Shown: positions 9,354 through 19,606, counted from the first letter of the stretch. The stretch: DNA of 64,000 nt from Aquibacillus albus (GCF_016908325.1 NZ_JAFBDR010000001.1:1-64000), one strand, 5' to 3'. Program-made: numbers and translations. The notes: generated by a model from the sequence alone, not told the origin.

Positions 9354-9555
9354 ACTTTTCCCCTCCCCAGTTTGTCTACTTTACTATAAGCTTATTCGAA
9401 TAAAATTAAAATAGAATAAAATAATTTGCCAAACTACTGAATACATTTATAGAAATGAATGATTTATTTTGTTGATTACTTATTTTATTTTCAAAACTAG
9501 CTTGTAATAGTCAAATAAAATAAGTTTTTTATTTGTTTTGGAGAGGGGACAAGGT

Positions 9556-10857
9556 ATGGCATCTACCATTGCTATCGTTGTTTTTATCGTTAGTTATCTA
9601 TTTATTATGACAGAAAAAATAAATCGAGCACTCGTTGCCCTTTCTGGAGGTCTTTTGCTTTTACTTACAGGCATCTATCAGTGGGAGGATGCATTTGCAA
9701 ACTATATTGATTGGAGTACGGTAACACTTTTATTTTCGATGATGGTTTTAGTTTCCATCACAAAAAAGACAGGTTTATTTGAATATATAGCAATCAGCTT
9801 TGCGAAATTAGTAAAAGGAAAGCCAATCCCTTTATTGATAGGGGCAGCGATTATGACAGCTGTTGGTTCAGCACTATTAGATAATGTTACTACTGTTTTA
9901 TTATTTGTTCCAATTATTTTGACATTAACAAAAATGCTTCATTTATCTTCCTTCCCATATCTCATTACGATTATCTTTAGTGCAAATATTGGTGGGACGG
10001 CAACCTTAATTGGAGATCCTCCCAATATTATGATTGGTCAAGCAGTTGAGCACTTATCCTTTTTATCGTTTATCATTCACTTGGCACCAGTTGCAATTGT
10101 ACTCTTTATCATCATGCTTATTTCGGTTGTTTTTCTTTTTAGAAAGCAATTGAAGATGAAAGATAAGAGTTTTATAAACCAATTAATGGGTATGAATGGA
10201 CAAACATACTTGAAAAAAACTCCGATGTTATATCAATCGATAACAGTATTGTTAATGACAATCGTTGGTTTTATTTTACATCCAATTATTCATATTGAAC
10301 TAACGACAGTGGCTGTTTGTGGTGCGTTATTACTATTGCTGCTAACGGATAAAGAAGCTGGAGCTGAACGAGTATTTGAAGAAGTAGAGTGGGTTACATT
10401 ATTTTTCTTCATTGGTTTATTTATGCTGGTTGGCGGATTAGAAGAAGTAGGGGTGATTGACGAGTTAGCAAGAGGAATTATGTGGATAACAGAAGGAGAT
10501 CTTCCGTTTACAGCACTATTAATATTATGGACTGCTGGAATTTTCTCAGGAATTGTCGACAATATCCCATTTGTTGCTGCAATGATTCCGGTAATTAAGG
10601 AGTTCCAATCATATGGGATGGCAAATTTGGATCCAGTTTGGTGGGCTCTTGCATTAGGAGCTTGTTTAGGCGGAAACGGCTCTTTAATTGGTGCTTCTGC
10701 TAATGTAGTAGTGGCTGGCTTAGCCGAAGGATCAAATCAAAGAATTCCATTTATTCGTTTCTTGTTGTATGGTATTCCATTGGTTATTCTGTCACTAATT
10801 ATATGTACGATTTATATATATTTACGCTATTTACTGCCTTTCCAAGATACACTGTAA
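9556..10857 (+). CDS. ArsB/NhaD-family ion permease
   Basis: 433-residue integral membrane protein of the ion transporter superfamily (ArsB/NhaD, CitMHS-like) with about 11-12 hydrophobic segments. Typical motifs are the paired reentrant sequences LLDNVTTVLLFVPI (about 110) and SGIVDNIPFVAAMIPV (about 333), plus GGTATLIGDPPNIMIG and GGNGSLIGASANVV. It probably moves an anion or exchanges sodium and protons; the substrate cannot be read from sequence. ATG 9556 is chosen because GAGAGGGGAC lies 6-15 nt upstream; the in-frame TTG 18 nt earlier overlaps this site. It is an insertion relative to the B. subtilis yrzE-yrbG order. Confidence 0.85.
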   Translation: MASTIAIVVFIVSYLFIMTEKINRALVALSGGLLLLLTGIYQWEDAFANYIDWSTVTLLFSMMVLVSITKKTGLFEYIAISFAKLVKGKPIPLLIGAAIMTAVGSALLDNVTTVLLFVPIILTLTKMLHLSSFPYLITIIFSANIGGTATLIGDPPNIMIGQAVEHLSFLSFIIHLAPVAIVLFIIMLISVVFLFRKQLKMKDKSFINQLMGMNGQTYLKKTPMLYQSITVLLMTIVGFILHPIIHIELTTVAVCGALLLLLLTDKEAGAERVFEEVEWVTLFFFIGLFMLVGGLEEVGVIDELARGIMWITEGDLPFTALLILWTAGIFSGIVDNIPFVAAMIPVIKEFQSYGMANLDPVWWALALGACLGGNGSLIGASANVVVAGLAEGSNQRIPFIRFLLYGIPLVILSLIICTIYIYLRYLLPFQDTL

Positions 10858-10961
10858 GGAGGCATACAGTTAGGTGATTAATCAATCATAGGCATATCTA
10901 ATTCTCTTGAGGTAATAATAATAAAGTCTTTCTAAATTTGTCTTAAGGGAAGTGGAGAAGC

Positions 10962-11639
10962 TTGGATTTAGAAATAGGTAAAATCATCTTTCGAACCATT
11001 GTGATCTATTTAATGATTGTCGTAGTATTTCGAATGATGGGAAAGAGAGAAATAGGTGAGCTGAGTGTACTAGATATTGTTGTATTTCTTATGGTTGCTG
11101 AGATGGCAGCCTTTGCGATTGAAGATCCGAAAAATACTCTATGGCAAGTTTTTATTCCAATGGGGGTATTATTAATCGTTCAACGATTGACAGCTTGGCT
11201 ATCATTGAAAAATACAAAGTTTAGGGCATGGTTTGAAGGGAAACCATCTGTCATTGTCTCCCGTGGAAAAATAGATGAACATGAAATGAAGAAACAAAGG
11301 TATAATTTTGATGATTTAATGCAGCAATTAAGGGAAAATGGAACGAAGAGCATACAAGATGTAGAGTTTGCTATTCTTGAACCTTCAGGGCAACTTTCTG
11401 TTTTTGAAAAATCACATGGATCAGAAAAGCCGATATCACCTGATGGTTATGTTGTTCCTTTAATTATCGATGGTAAAATTCAAAAGGAAGCACTAGGTAA
11501 AATTAATCAAACAGAAGATTGGCTAAGGGAAGAACTAACTAAAAAAGGCTATTCTTCTGTTCAAGCTATTTCCTTTTGTTCGCTAGATAGTGATAATAGC
11601 TGGTACATTGATTTAAAAAATGAAAAAAAAAGAGGATAG
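10962..11639 (+). CDS. DUF421-family membrane protein (YrbG-like)
   Basis: 225 residues. Three N-terminal transmembrane helices (about 8-25, 36-54, 60-78), with the family motif FRMMGKREIGELSVLDIVVF across the first loop, are followed by a cytosolic DUF421/YetF domain (RYNFDDLMQQLRENG, DVEFAILEPSGQLSV). YetF-type proteins are associated with spore or membrane properties, but no reaction is established. Start TTG 10962 follows AAGGGAAGTGGAGAAG. It occupies the yrbG position before the facing spoVB. Confidence 0.85.
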   Translation: MDLEIGKIIFRTIVIYLMIVVVFRMMGKREIGELSVLDIVVFLMVAEMAAFAIEDPKNTLWQVFIPMGVLLIVQRLTAWLSLKNTKFRAWFEGKPSVIVSRGKIDEHEMKKQRYNFDDLMQQLRENGTKSIQDVEFAILEPSGQLSVFEKSHGSEKPISPDGYVVPLIIDGKIQKEALGKINQTEDWLREELTKKGYSSVQAISFCSLDSDNSWYIDLKNEKKRG

Positions 11640-11641
11640 TT

Positions 11642-11700
11642 ACAATAAAGAAAAAGTATATGGTTCCAGTTTATGGAAGCATATACTTTTTCTTTATTGT
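11642..11700. terminator. Bidirectional terminator between the DUF421 gene and spoVB
   Basis: A perfect 21-bp inverted repeat has arms at 11642-11662 and 11680-11700 around a 17-nt loop. Each arm contains AAAGAAAAAG or its complement, so either strand ends in a T-rich stretch. Confidence 0.92.
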
Positions 11701-11742
11701 ATAACATTAATGGTTTCGAACGGCTCATTAACGGGGTAGTTC

Positions 11743-13293
11743 TTACAAAAAACGATTAAAGATAGGAATTTGTTCAAGCTCTTCTCTTGAAATAAATCGA
11801 AGCAAGAATAACAGGATAATATAGATAATGGTTAAACAAAATAATAATAAGAGAAATATAGGCATTTCAGATTCATATCCAGGAAATATACTTTGTAATG
11901 TGTTTCCTGCCCACCATGTTAAACCTAATAAAAGACCCATCTTCATGAAATCAGTCCATGGAATTTTAAAGGCTATAACTTTCATTAAAGTTGCTAGATG
12001 AAGGATTGTCCCAAGTACAACTCCGACTGACATAGCAATAGCAGCCCCCATGATTCCAAAGTCTTCGTTCGTTGCTAACACAATTAAGATAACAAATTTC
12101 ACACAAGTACTGATAATACTATTCCACATTGCCGGTTTCGCGTAATCAAGTGCTTGAAGAGCAGCATTTAAAGGGAATTGAACATATAACAAAAGAAAAA
12201 ACGGTGCCATTAATACTAAAAATTTACTAGCATTACTTGTTCCGTACATAAAAGATAAAATTGGAACCGAAAACAATGTAAGAATAATAGTTGCTAGTGC
12301 TCCAGATGCAAAGGAAATTCGAATGGCTTGGTGAATACGATAATGGATTAATCTTTTTTGATTTCTAGCCTCTGCCTCACTAATGTTAGGGACGAGTGCC
12401 ACTGCTAGTGAGTGTGTAATAAAGGTTGGCATAAATAAAAGTGGTAATGCGTAGCCAGTCAATTCACCATATTGTTTTGTTGCAACTGCCGTTTGAACAC
12501 CTGCAATAGCCAAACTTTGAGCTACTAGGATAGGTTCTAAAAAATTAGATATTGATCCAACAAGGCGGCTTCCAGTGCTTGGTAGAGCAATGGACATCAG
12601 CTCTTTTAATGTATTTTTTCCAGTGTTTACATAGTGAAATACATTTCCTCTTAACTTGATTCGTTTTTTTATTTTAAACATGTGAATCATAAATAATAGT
12701 GAAAAAAACTCACCGATAATAACGGAAATCATCGCTCCAGCGGCAGCAAATTCAATACCATAAGGTAAAAACAGTTTTACTAAAAATGCTACACAAGCAA
12801 TCCTTACAATTTGTTCAATTACTTGTGCATAGCTTTGTGGTTTCATGTTTTGTCGACCTTGGAAGTAGCCTCTAATTACTGAAGCTATTGCACTAATTGG
12901 AACCATAGGACTTATCGCTAACAAGGGATAAAGGGTTCTCTCGTCGGTTAACAATGTGTTGGCTACAAATGGTGCAAAAGCAATCATTCCAATTGTATAA
13001 AAGATACTTAACGTACCGGTAATGGATAAAGAGATGATAAGGATTCGTTTAATTTTTTTCGTGTCACCGTGTGCATCTGCTTCAGCTACTCTTTTTGAAA
13101 TTGCAACCGGTAGACCAAACTGTGATAATGTGTAAATTAAGAAGAGGGTAGGGAGAGCCATATTATACAATCCTACTCCTTCTTCACCCATTAATCGTGC
13201 AACGATAATACGATTAACAAAACCTAAGAATCTTGTAATCATCCCAGCAAGAATGAGAATCAGCGTTCCTTGTAAAAATGTTTGTTTGGTCAC
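11743..13293 (-). CDS. spoVB: Stage V sporulation protein B, lipid flippase-type
   Basis: 516 residues, MOP-superfamily polysaccharide exporter fold with about 14 transmembrane helices and basic cytoplasmic loops. The N-terminal TKQTFLQGTLILILAGMITRFLGF is shown here only by its motifs: QGTLILILAG, RFLGFVNRIIVARLMGEEGVG and VAISKRVAEAD are typical of SpoVB/YkvU. SpoVB is needed for spore cortex synthesis, by analogy with MurJ-type lipid-linked precursor flipping. Length equals that of the B. subtilis protein. It is transcribed opposite to its neighbours and has its own sigma-E-like promoter, fitting mother-cell expression. Confidence 0.95.
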   Translation of the reverse strand: MTKQTFLQGTLILILAGMITRFLGFVNRIIVARLMGEEGVGLYNMALPTLFLIYTLSQFGLPVAISKRVAEADAHGDTKKIKRILIISLSITGTLSIFYTIGMIAFAPFVANTLLTDERTLYPLLAISPMVPISAIASVIRGYFQGRQNMKPQSYAQVIEQIVRIACVAFLVKLFLPYGIEFAAAGAMISVIIGEFFSLLFMIHMFKIKKRIKLRGNVFHYVNTGKNTLKELMSIALPSTGSRLVGSISNFLEPILVAQSLAIAGVQTAVATKQYGELTGYALPLLFMPTFITHSLAVALVPNISEAEARNQKRLIHYRIHQAIRISFASGALATIILTLFSVPILSFMYGTSNASKFLVLMAPFFLLLYVQFPLNAALQALDYAKPAMWNSIISTCVKFVILIVLATNEDFGIMGAAIAMSVGVVLGTILHLATLMKVIAFKIPWTDFMKMGLLLGLTWWAGNTLQSIFPGYESEMPIFLLLLFCLTIIYIILLFLLRFISREELEQIPIFNRFL

Positions 13294-13338
13294 ATCGACC
13301 GACCTGCCTTCTCAAAAAATTAAATTTCATATACAATG

Positions 13339-13370
13339 ATGTATATGCGACAAAGTTGGTCAAGCATGAC
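13339..13370 (-). promoter_or_regulatory. Possible sigma-E promoter of spoVB
   Basis: On the minus strand, GTCATGCT (complement of 13363-13370) is followed after 15 nt by CATATACAT (complement of 13339-13347). This resembles the sigma-E pattern of GTCATATT and CATACAAT. It lies about 45 nt upstream of spoVB, a sigma-E gene in B. subtilis. Confidence 0.45.
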
Positions 13371-13430
13371 AAGCTTTCTTATACTTTTAGAATTTATAAT
13401 ATCTTACCAATCGGAAGAGGGGAAATGTAA

Positions 13431-13721
13431 ATGGAAATTCAAAAGTCTGTAAGTGATTGGAAATCAATGCTTTCCGTTGTATTACATAGTAAGGTAGATG
13501 AATTCAGGATGATGGGATACTCTCGAACTACTTCCGAGGATGTGTGGAATTGTCTCACGGAGAAGGTGTGGAAAGGGAATCCAGAAAAGCGGTTACATGA
13601 AGTGGTTCAGGATATTTTTCATTTAAACTCGAATACATATATGAGTTATTTAACCGTTCAAACCTATAAGGATGACAATTTGCTTGCTTCGATAGCAGCA
13701 TTGACAAATTCGGATGATTAA
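13431..13721 (+). CDS. comN: Post-transcriptional regulator ComN
   Basis: 96 residues. All-helical small protein matching the post-transcriptional regulator family of YrzD/ComN, with SDWKSMLSVVLHSKVDEF, MGYSRTTSEDVWNCL and a C-terminal HLNSNTYMSYLTVQTYK. In B. subtilis ComN acts on comE operon mRNA and is recruited to the cell poles by DivIVA. It lies between spoVB and secDF, the conserved yrzD position. ATG 13431 follows AGAGGGGAAATGTAA. Confidence 0.85.
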   Translation: MEIQKSVSDWKSMLSVVLHSKVDEFRMMGYSRTTSEDVWNCLTEKVWKGNPEKRLHEVVQDIFHLNSNTYMSYLTVQTYKDDNLLASIAALTNSDD

Positions 13722-13739
13722 TTAATAGAAGGAATTCAA

Positions 13740-13768
13740 TTGACACAACCCTTGAAAAGTCTCATAAT
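13740..13768 (+). promoter_or_regulatory. Sigma-A promoter of secDF
   Basis: TTGACA (13740-13745), a 17-nt spacer and CATAAT (13763-13768). The predicted leader to the secDF ATG is about 105 nt. Confidence 0.8.
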
Positions 13769-13879
13769 ACTTTTTGTGCTTATCATTTATAGGACTTATA
13801 TTAATCAATAATTTCGTAAACCTATTAAAAACGCTGTGTTTATTCATTGGAGTGGATGGTATAAAGGAGGCAATTCAAC

Positions 13880-16132
13880 ATGGTAAAACGAGGAAGAATC
13901 GTTGCCTTTTTTCTAATCGTATTATTATTTGCGGGAACGATTGGAACAACGATTACAGGAATAACAAAAGATATAAAATTAGGACTAGATCTTCAAGGTG
14001 GGTTTGAAGTTTTATATGAAGTCGAACCTGTTGATGAAGATCAAGAAATTACGATGGATGTTTTAGAAGCAACGACACAAGCATTACGTGAACGTGTAGA
14101 TGTACTCGGTGTAAATGAACCAAATTTTAATATTGAAGGCGAAAATCGAATTCGTGTCCAATTAGCAGGAATTGATGATCAATCAGAAGCACGTGAGTTA
14201 TTGTCTACATCCGCAAGGTTATCCCTCCGAGATGTTAATGACAAGGAGTATTTGGATGGATCTGATATTAAAGAAGGCAGTGCTAGACAAGACTTCCATC
14301 CTGATTTTGGTCATCCTATTGTAACCCTTCAATTGAAAGACGCATCCAAATTTGCTGAGGTAACTGAGCAAATTGCGGCGATGGAACCAAATAATCAACT
14401 TGTAATTTGGATGGATTATCAAGAAGGGGATTCATTCCAAGAAGAAGCACAAAAGGAAGATCCTAAGTTTATATCTGCACCAAATGTTAATGAAAAATTA
14501 ACACAAGCAAATGTAATGATTGATGGTAATTTTACAGTAGATTCAGCCAAACGTTTAGCTGATATTTTAAACGCAGGATCTTTACCAGTAAATCTTACTG
14601 AAATATATTCGACTTCTGTAGGGGCACAATTTGGCTTACAAGCAATGGATAAGACGATTTTTGCTGGTGCGTTAGGCGTTGCATTGATCTTTATCTTTAT
14701 GATTGCCTTTTATAGATTTCCTGGGTTAATTGCAACGATTACATTAAGTATTTATATTTATCTTATTTTACTGGTATTTGAATTAATGAATGGTGTTTTA
14801 ACTTTACCAGGTATTGCCGCACTTATTCTGGGTGTTGGAATGGCTGTCGATGCTAACATTATTACGTATGAGCGCATGAAGGAAGAATTAAGAGAAGGAA
14901 AAACAGTAATGTCAGCATTTAAAGCTGGAAATAAAAATTCACTTTCTACGATTCTAGATGCTAACATTACAACTCTAATTGCTGCGACAGTATTATTTAT
15001 TTTTGGTACAAGTTCCGTTAAAGGTTTTGCTACATTGTTAATCGTTAGTATATTGTTAAGCTTTATCACAGCAGTATATGGATCAAGATTATTCCTTGGT
15101 TTCTGGGTGAAAAGTAAAGCTTTAAACAAGCGTCCAGGTTGGTTTGGCCTAAAGGAAAAAGAAATAAAAGATATAGCTGATACAACAGAGATAGAACCGA
15201 AGTTTTTAGGTAGGCAATTTGATTTTGTAAGTTCAAGGAAGAAATTTTTCAGATTGTCTATCCTATTAATACTAGCTGGAGTCATTTGTTTAGTTGCCTT
15301 CCGTTTAAATTTAGGAATTGATTTCACTAGTGGTTCCCGTGCAGAAATTCTAGCACCAAACAGTTTAACTGCAGAAGAAATTGAGTCGGGATTTGAAGCG
15401 TTACAGCTTGAACCTAATAACATTATCATCTCTGGTGATAACAATGAAATTGGTGTAGCTAGATTTGATAAGGAATTGTCACAAGAAACAATTGCAGAGG
15501 TAAAGGAATATTTTGGTGATAAATATGGAAGTGAGCCAAACATTAGTACTGTTTCTCCTATTGTCGGTCAGGAGCTTGCTCAAAACGCAATAATGGCTGT
15601 TATCTATGCGTCAATAGGAATTATTATTTACGTTACCTTCCGATTTGAATTTTACTTTGCCTTAGCGGCTATCGTTGCATTGCTACATGATGCGTTCTTT
15701 ATTGTCGCTTTGTTTAGTATTACAAGGTTAGAGTTTGACATAACGATTATTGCTGCTATTTTAACGATTGTCGGTTATTCCATTAATGACACCATCGTTA
15801 CTTTTGATCGAATAAGAGAAAATTTAAAACTCAAAAAGCGAGTCAAAACATTTGATGAGTTAGCAGAAGTAGTAAATAAGAGTTTAATGCAAACGTTAGT
15901 TAGAAGTTTTAACACCGTGTTAACCGTAGTGTTTGCTGCATTGATGTTACTTCTATTTGGAGCCACATCGATTACAAACTTTTCGTTTGCGCTCGTTATT
16001 GGTTTAATTGCAGGAACGTATTCTTCATTATTCATCGGTGCACAGCTCTGGTTAGTATGGAGAGGTAAAAATATTAAAGAAAATCCGATTGTTTATACGG
16101 AAAAGCAACGAAATGACGGTCCGCAGGTATAA
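13880..16132 (+). CDS. secDF: Fused protein translocase subunit SecDF
   Basis: 750 residues. SecD and SecF are joined in one chain, as usual in Bacillus, giving 12 predicted transmembrane helices: TM1 at the N-terminus, a large extracytoplasmic P1 domain (about 30-250), TMs 2-6 with LILGVGMAVDANIITYERMKE, then a second half starting near residue 455 with LGIDFTSGS and TMs including GYSINDTIVTFDRIREN. SecDF uses proton motive force to help pull exported proteins out of SecYEG. ATG 13880 follows AAAGGAGGCAATTCAAC. It is monocistronic, with its own promoter and terminator. Confidence 0.97.
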   Translation: MVKRGRIVAFFLIVLLFAGTIGTTITGITKDIKLGLDLQGGFEVLYEVEPVDEDQEITMDVLEATTQALRERVDVLGVNEPNFNIEGENRIRVQLAGIDDQSEARELLSTSARLSLRDVNDKEYLDGSDIKEGSARQDFHPDFGHPIVTLQLKDASKFAEVTEQIAAMEPNNQLVIWMDYQEGDSFQEEAQKEDPKFISAPNVNEKLTQANVMIDGNFTVDSAKRLADILNAGSLPVNLTEIYSTSVGAQFGLQAMDKTIFAGALGVALIFIFMIAFYRFPGLIATITLSIYIYLILLVFELMNGVLTLPGIAALILGVGMAVDANIITYERMKEELREGKTVMSAFKAGNKNSLSTILDANITTLIAATVLFIFGTSSVKGFATLLIVSILLSFITAVYGSRLFLGFWVKSKALNKRPGWFGLKEKEIKDIADTTEIEPKFLGRQFDFVSSRKKFFRLSILLILAGVICLVAFRLNLGIDFTSGSRAEILAPNSLTAEEIESGFEALQLEPNNIIISGDNNEIGVARFDKELSQETIAEVKEYFGDKYGSEPNISTVSPIVGQELAQNAIMAVIYASIGIIIYVTFRFEFYFALAAIVALLHDAFFIVALFSITRLEFDITIIAAILTIVGYSINDTIVTFDRIRENLKLKKRVKTFDELAEVVNKSLMQTLVRSFNTVLTVVFAALMLLLFGATSITNFSFALVIGLIAGTYSSLFIGAQLWLVWRGKNIKENPIVYTEKQRNDGPQV

Positions 16133-16139
16133 AAGGATG

Positions 16140-16175
16140 AGGTTGACTACAAGTTGTAGTCAACCTTTATTTTTT
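16140..16175 (+). terminator. Terminator after secDF
   Basis: An 11-bp perfect stem, AGGTTGACTAC (16140-16150) with GTAGTCAACCT (16156-16166), 5-nt loop, then a T-rich run. Confidence 0.93.
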
Positions 16176-16232
16176 CTGTTTTGATATCGAATCAACTGGG
16201 AAAAGAATAAAAGTAACAATTATACCGAAAAA

Positions 16233-16261
16233 TCGACATACAGCTGTGGCTCTACTATAAT
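16233..16261 (+). promoter_or_regulatory. Sigma-A promoter of the LapA-domain gene
   Basis: TCGACA (16233-16238), 17-nt spacer, TATAAT (16256-16261). Confidence 0.75.
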
Positions 16262-16291
16262 AAAGGGAATGAAAGGTAAAGGAGGAATTTT

Positions 16292-16627
16292 ATGAGAGGC
16301 CAAACATATATAATATTAGCATTGGTATTTGCGGTAATTGTTGCCATATTTGCAGTTATTAATGTAGAACCAGTTGAAGTGAACTATCTGTTCGGAACAG
16401 GCTATGCACCATTAATTTTAGTAATATTGATATCTGTACTAATGGGAGGAGTGATAACAGCTACAGTTGGAATAGTTCGTCTAATTAAGCTACAAAAGGA
16501 AATTCGAATGTTAAAACAGGAAAATGAAAAGTTAAATGAAAGAATAAAGACCATGGATGATGAACATGAATTATTGATGGATAGCAATCAATCTCCAAAT
16601 GAAAATGGACAACACCCAACTGAGTAA
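16292..16627 (+). CDS. LapA-domain membrane protein (YrvD-like)
   Basis: 111 residues. Two transmembrane helices (about 4-24 and 37-60) flank the short loop VEPVEVNYLFGTGYAPL, a signature of the LapA (DUF1049) family. A basic coiled-coil tail follows (LIKLQKEIRMLKQENEKLNERIK) and then a polar end; the coiled-coil part is given here as its span, residues 63-87. Family members in enterobacteria help lipopolysaccharide assembly. That cannot be the role in a Gram-positive, so its function is open. It precedes recJ as yrvD does in B. subtilis. Confidence 0.82.
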   Translation: MRGQTYIILALVFAVIVAIFAVINVEPVEVNYLFGTGYAPLILVILISVLMGGVITATVGIVRLIKLQKEIRMLKQENEKLNERIKTMDDEHELLMDSNQSPNENGQHPTE

Positions 16628-16646
16628 ATCCATCGACAAAATCTGT

Positions 16647-16675
16647 TTGCTCCCCCTGAGCCACTCTTGTATAAT
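16647..16675 (+). promoter_or_regulatory. Sigma-A promoter of recJ
   Basis: TTGCTC (16647-16652), 17-nt spacer, TATAAT (16670-16675), ending 21 nt before the recJ ATG. Confidence 0.75.
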
Positions 16676-16696
16676 AAGTGAGTCAGGGGTGAATTT

Positions 16697-19048
16697 ATGT
16701 TACAAAGTAAAGCAAATTGGAAATTTACATATGATACAAATGATGATTATAGTAATGTTTTTTCACAACTTTCTATATCTTCATTGACTGAACGTCTATT
16801 AGTTAAAAGAGGAATTACTACAATAGAAGAAGCAAAGTCGTTTCTAAACCCTAAAAGTAGTCAATTGCATTGTCCATCTTTAATGAATGATATGGAAAAA
16901 GCAGTCAATCGGGTAAAACAAGCAATAGAAAATGGTGAGAGTATATTAGTATTTGGTGATTATGATGCTGATGGTGTTAGCTCGACAACCGTTATGATAG
17001 AAGCACTTCGTGAACTTGGTGCTGTGTGCGAGTATTATATACCTAATCGTTTTACAGAAGGCTACGGTCCAAATGAGAATGCATTTAAAGAGGCTTCTAA
17101 GCAAGGGTTTCAGCTAATAATTACCGTTGATACAGGTATAGCAGCAGTTCATGAAGCTGAAATTGCCAAAGACCTAGGGATTGACCTTATCATTACGGAT
17201 CACCATGAGGTACAAGAAAAAGTTCCTGACGCATTTGCCATTGTTCACCCGAAATGTTCACCTAGTTATCCTTTTAAAGAATTAGCCGGAGTGGGTGTGG
17301 CATTTAAGTTTGCTCATCAATTATTAGGCTATTTTCCAAAACATCTTTTAGATTTGGTAGTGATTGGGACAATAGCAGATTTGGTACCACTTCTGGACGA
17401 AAATAGAGTATTGGCATACGATGGATTAAAAGCGATAAGTGCGACAAACCGGTTTGGAATTAAAGCACTAATGAAACAATGCAACATGGAAGGTCCGGTA
17501 ACAGAAGAAGATATTGGATTTTTAATTGGCCCAAGAATTAACGCTGTTGGCAGACTACAGGATGCGAATGTTGCAGTTGATTTATTATTAACCAAAGATC
17601 CTGAAGAGGCAAAAGAACTGGCAGCTTTTGTTCAACAGCTAAATCAGGAACGTCAAAAAGTCGTCAGCAATATTACGAAGGAAGCAGAAGAAATAGTTGA
17701 AAAAGAAGCAGAAATGAATAAAAACGTTATAGTTGTAGCAAAAGAGGGATGGAACGAAGGTGTTTTAGGTATTGTTGCATCAAAATTAATTCAGCGGTAT
17801 CAAAGACCTACTGTCGTTCTATCGATTAATCCTGAAAAAGGTTATGCGAAAGGTTCTGCTAGGAGCATTGATGCATTTGACTTGTTTTCTAATTGTATGA
17901 CAATTCGTGATACTTTTGTTCATTTTGGTGGACATGCACAAGCTGCAGGTATGACTCTTCACCAAGCTGACATTTCTGTTTTACGTACTCAACTAAACCA
18001 ATTAGCTAGTGAACAATTAACCGATGAGGACTACAAACAGGTATTAACGATTGACGAAATGGTTACAATCGATGAACTCAGCTTATCCTTGATTAAAGAG
18101 ATAGAGAAGCTTGCTCCTTTTGGGATGGGGAATCCCAAGCCGCTTTTTCATGTTAAGTCAACACCGACAGAAATTCGCCAGCTTGGAAGCCAACAAAATC
18201 ATTTAAAGCTTTCCTTCGAGCAACAAACTACAAAATTGGATTGCATAGGATTTGGAATGGGGGAGTTATTTCCGATAATAGGTCCACATTCTGAGATAGA
18301 TGCAGTAGGAGAACTGCAGATCAATGAATGGAATGGAAAACAAAAACTCCAGTTACTCTTAAAAGATTTATCGATAAAGCAATGGCAACTTTTCGACTAC
18401 CGTGGGTCAAAGCATTGGCAAAAGCAAATAGAACCATCTTTTTTAGAGACGAGCTTAGCTATTTGTTTTCAGTCAGAGGTGAACCAGTCATTTCCTCTTG
18501 ACTTAAACCCAGTTCAATATGACAATTATTTCATTGATCAAGGTGATTATTCTTATATAACTGATCTATTTATTATGGATCTGCCAGCTTCTTTTGAACA
18601 ATTGGAAAACGTATTGTCTAGCATTAACCCTAAACGGATTTATGCATGTTATCGATTACAAAATGACGATCAATATTTCCATTCGTTTCCAACGCGTGAA
18701 GATTTTAAATGGTTTTATGGCCTACTATTGAAACGAAAATATTTTGATTTAGAAAAGGATACACCGAAGCTTGCTAAGCATAAAGGTTGGAAGGTAGAAA
18801 AAATCCAATTAATGATTAAAATATTTTACGAATTAGATTTTGTTAAAATGGAGACTGGTAAAATCATTCCTTTCTCTAAGCCATCAAAACGAGATTTAAC
18901 AGAATCTACTCTTTACCAAAGAAAATGGATGCAATCTAAAATAGAAGCAAAGCTATATTACTCTACATACAAGGAACTGAAGGAATGGTTTGACAATCAC
19001 CTTCATGTAGAGAGTTCATTGAAGGAGGAAGTTAGTTATGGATTATAA
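16697..19048 (+). CDS. recJ: Single-stranded-DNA exonuclease RecJ
   Basis: 783 residues, the long Bacillus form. The DHH phosphoesterase domain shows [12 protein letters not shown] (about 89), ITVDTGI (about 143), the DHH signature ITDHHEV (about 165) and a further metal ligand in [12 protein letters not shown]. The DHHA1 nucleic-acid motif [12 protein letters not shown] lies near 415, followed by an OB-fold and a C-terminal extension typical of Firmicutes. RecJ degrades 5' ends of single strands in recombination and mismatch repair. ATG 16697 follows CAGGGGTGAA. Its end overlaps apt by 11 nt, so the two are probably co-translated. Confidence 0.96.
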   Translation: MLQSKANWKFTYDTNDDYSNVFSQLSISSLTERLLVKRGITTIEEAKSFLNPKSSQLHCPSLMNDMEKAVNRVKQAIENGESILVFGDYDADGVSSTTVMIEALRELGAVCEYYIPNRFTEGYGPNENAFKEASKQGFQLIITVDTGIAAVHEAEIAKDLGIDLIITDHHEVQEKVPDAFAIVHPKCSPSYPFKELAGVGVAFKFAHQLLGYFPKHLLDLVVIGTIADLVPLLDENRVLAYDGLKAISATNRFGIKALMKQCNMEGPVTEEDIGFLIGPRINAVGRLQDANVAVDLLLTKDPEEAKELAAFVQQLNQERQKVVSNITKEAEEIVEKEAEMNKNVIVVAKEGWNEGVLGIVASKLIQRYQRPTVVLSINPEKGYAKGSARSIDAFDLFSNCMTIRDTFVHFGGHAQAAGMTLHQADISVLRTQLNQLASEQLTDEDYKQVLTIDEMVTIDELSLSLIKEIEKLAPFGMGNPKPLFHVKSTPTEIRQLGSQQNHLKLSFEQQTTKLDCIGFGMGELFPIIGPHSEIDAVGELQINEWNGKQKLQLLLKDLSIKQWQLFDYRGSKHWQKQIEPSFLETSLAICFQSEVNQSFPLDLNPVQYDNYFIDQGDYSYITDLFIMDLPASFEQLENVLSSINPKRIYACYRLQNDDQYFHSFPTREDFKWFYGLLLKRKYFDLEKDTPKLAKHKGWKVEKIQLMIKIFYELDFVKMETGKIIPFSKPSKRDLTESTLYQRKWMQSKIEAKLYYSTYKELKEWFDNHLHVESSLKEEVSYGL

Positions 19049-19550
19049 AAAATATATAACAATCGTAGATGATTGGCCTAAAAAAGGTGTGCGTTTTAAA
19101 GACATCACTACATTAATGGACAATGGTACAGCCTATAAATCAGCGGTAGATGAAATCGTCGAGTATTCAAAGGTTCGTAATATTGACCTTGTAGTAGGTC
19201 CAGAGGCTAGAGGCTTTATCGTTGGGTGTCCTGTTTCCTATGCACTGGAGGTTGGATTTGCACCTGTACGTAAAGAAGGAAAACTTCCTCGTGAAGTAAT
19301 TAAAGTTGATTATGGTTTGGAATACGGTCAAAATGTATTAACCATTCATAAAGATGCTATTAAACCAGGACAACGTGTTTTAATTACAGATGATTTACTT
19401 GCTACAGGTGGTACAATTGAAGCAACAATTAAATTGGTGGAGCAATTAGGTGGAATTGTAGTAGGTTGTGCCTTCTTAATTGAACTTACTTACCTTAATG
19501 GTCGAGATAAATTAGAGGGGTATGATGTATTGACTTTAATGCAATATTAA
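19038..19550 (+). CDS. apt: Adenine phosphoribosyltransferase
   Basis: 170-residue purine salvage enzyme that converts adenine and PRPP to AMP. The PRPP-binding loop [18 protein letters not shown] is at about 112-129. The adenine-pocket region [11 protein letters not shown] and the flexible loop [10 protein letters not shown] are standard. ATG 19038 follows GAAGGAGGAAG, placed inside the end of recJ. The recJ-apt-relA order is conserved in Bacillus and groups purine nucleotide supply with (p)ppGpp metabolism. Confidence 0.97.
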   Translation: MDYKKYITIVDDWPKKGVRFKDITTLMDNGTAYKSAVDEIVEYSKVRNIDLVVGPEARGFIVGCPVSYALEVGFAPVRKEGKLPREVIKVDYGLEYGQNVLTIHKDAIKPGQRVLITDDLLATGGTIEATIKLVEQLGGIVVGCAFLIELTYLNGRDKLEGYDVLTLMQY

Positions 19551-19561
19551 TGTTTTGATAT

Positions 19562-19606
19562 AACAAAGGAGTGCTCTAATTAAATAAGAGTACTCCTTGT
19601 TTTCCT
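19562..19606 (+). terminator. Terminator after apt
   Basis: AACAAAGGAGTGCTCT (19562-19577) pairs, with a G-U and an A bulge, with AGAGTACTCCTTGTT (19587-19601), followed by TTT. Confidence 0.75.
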
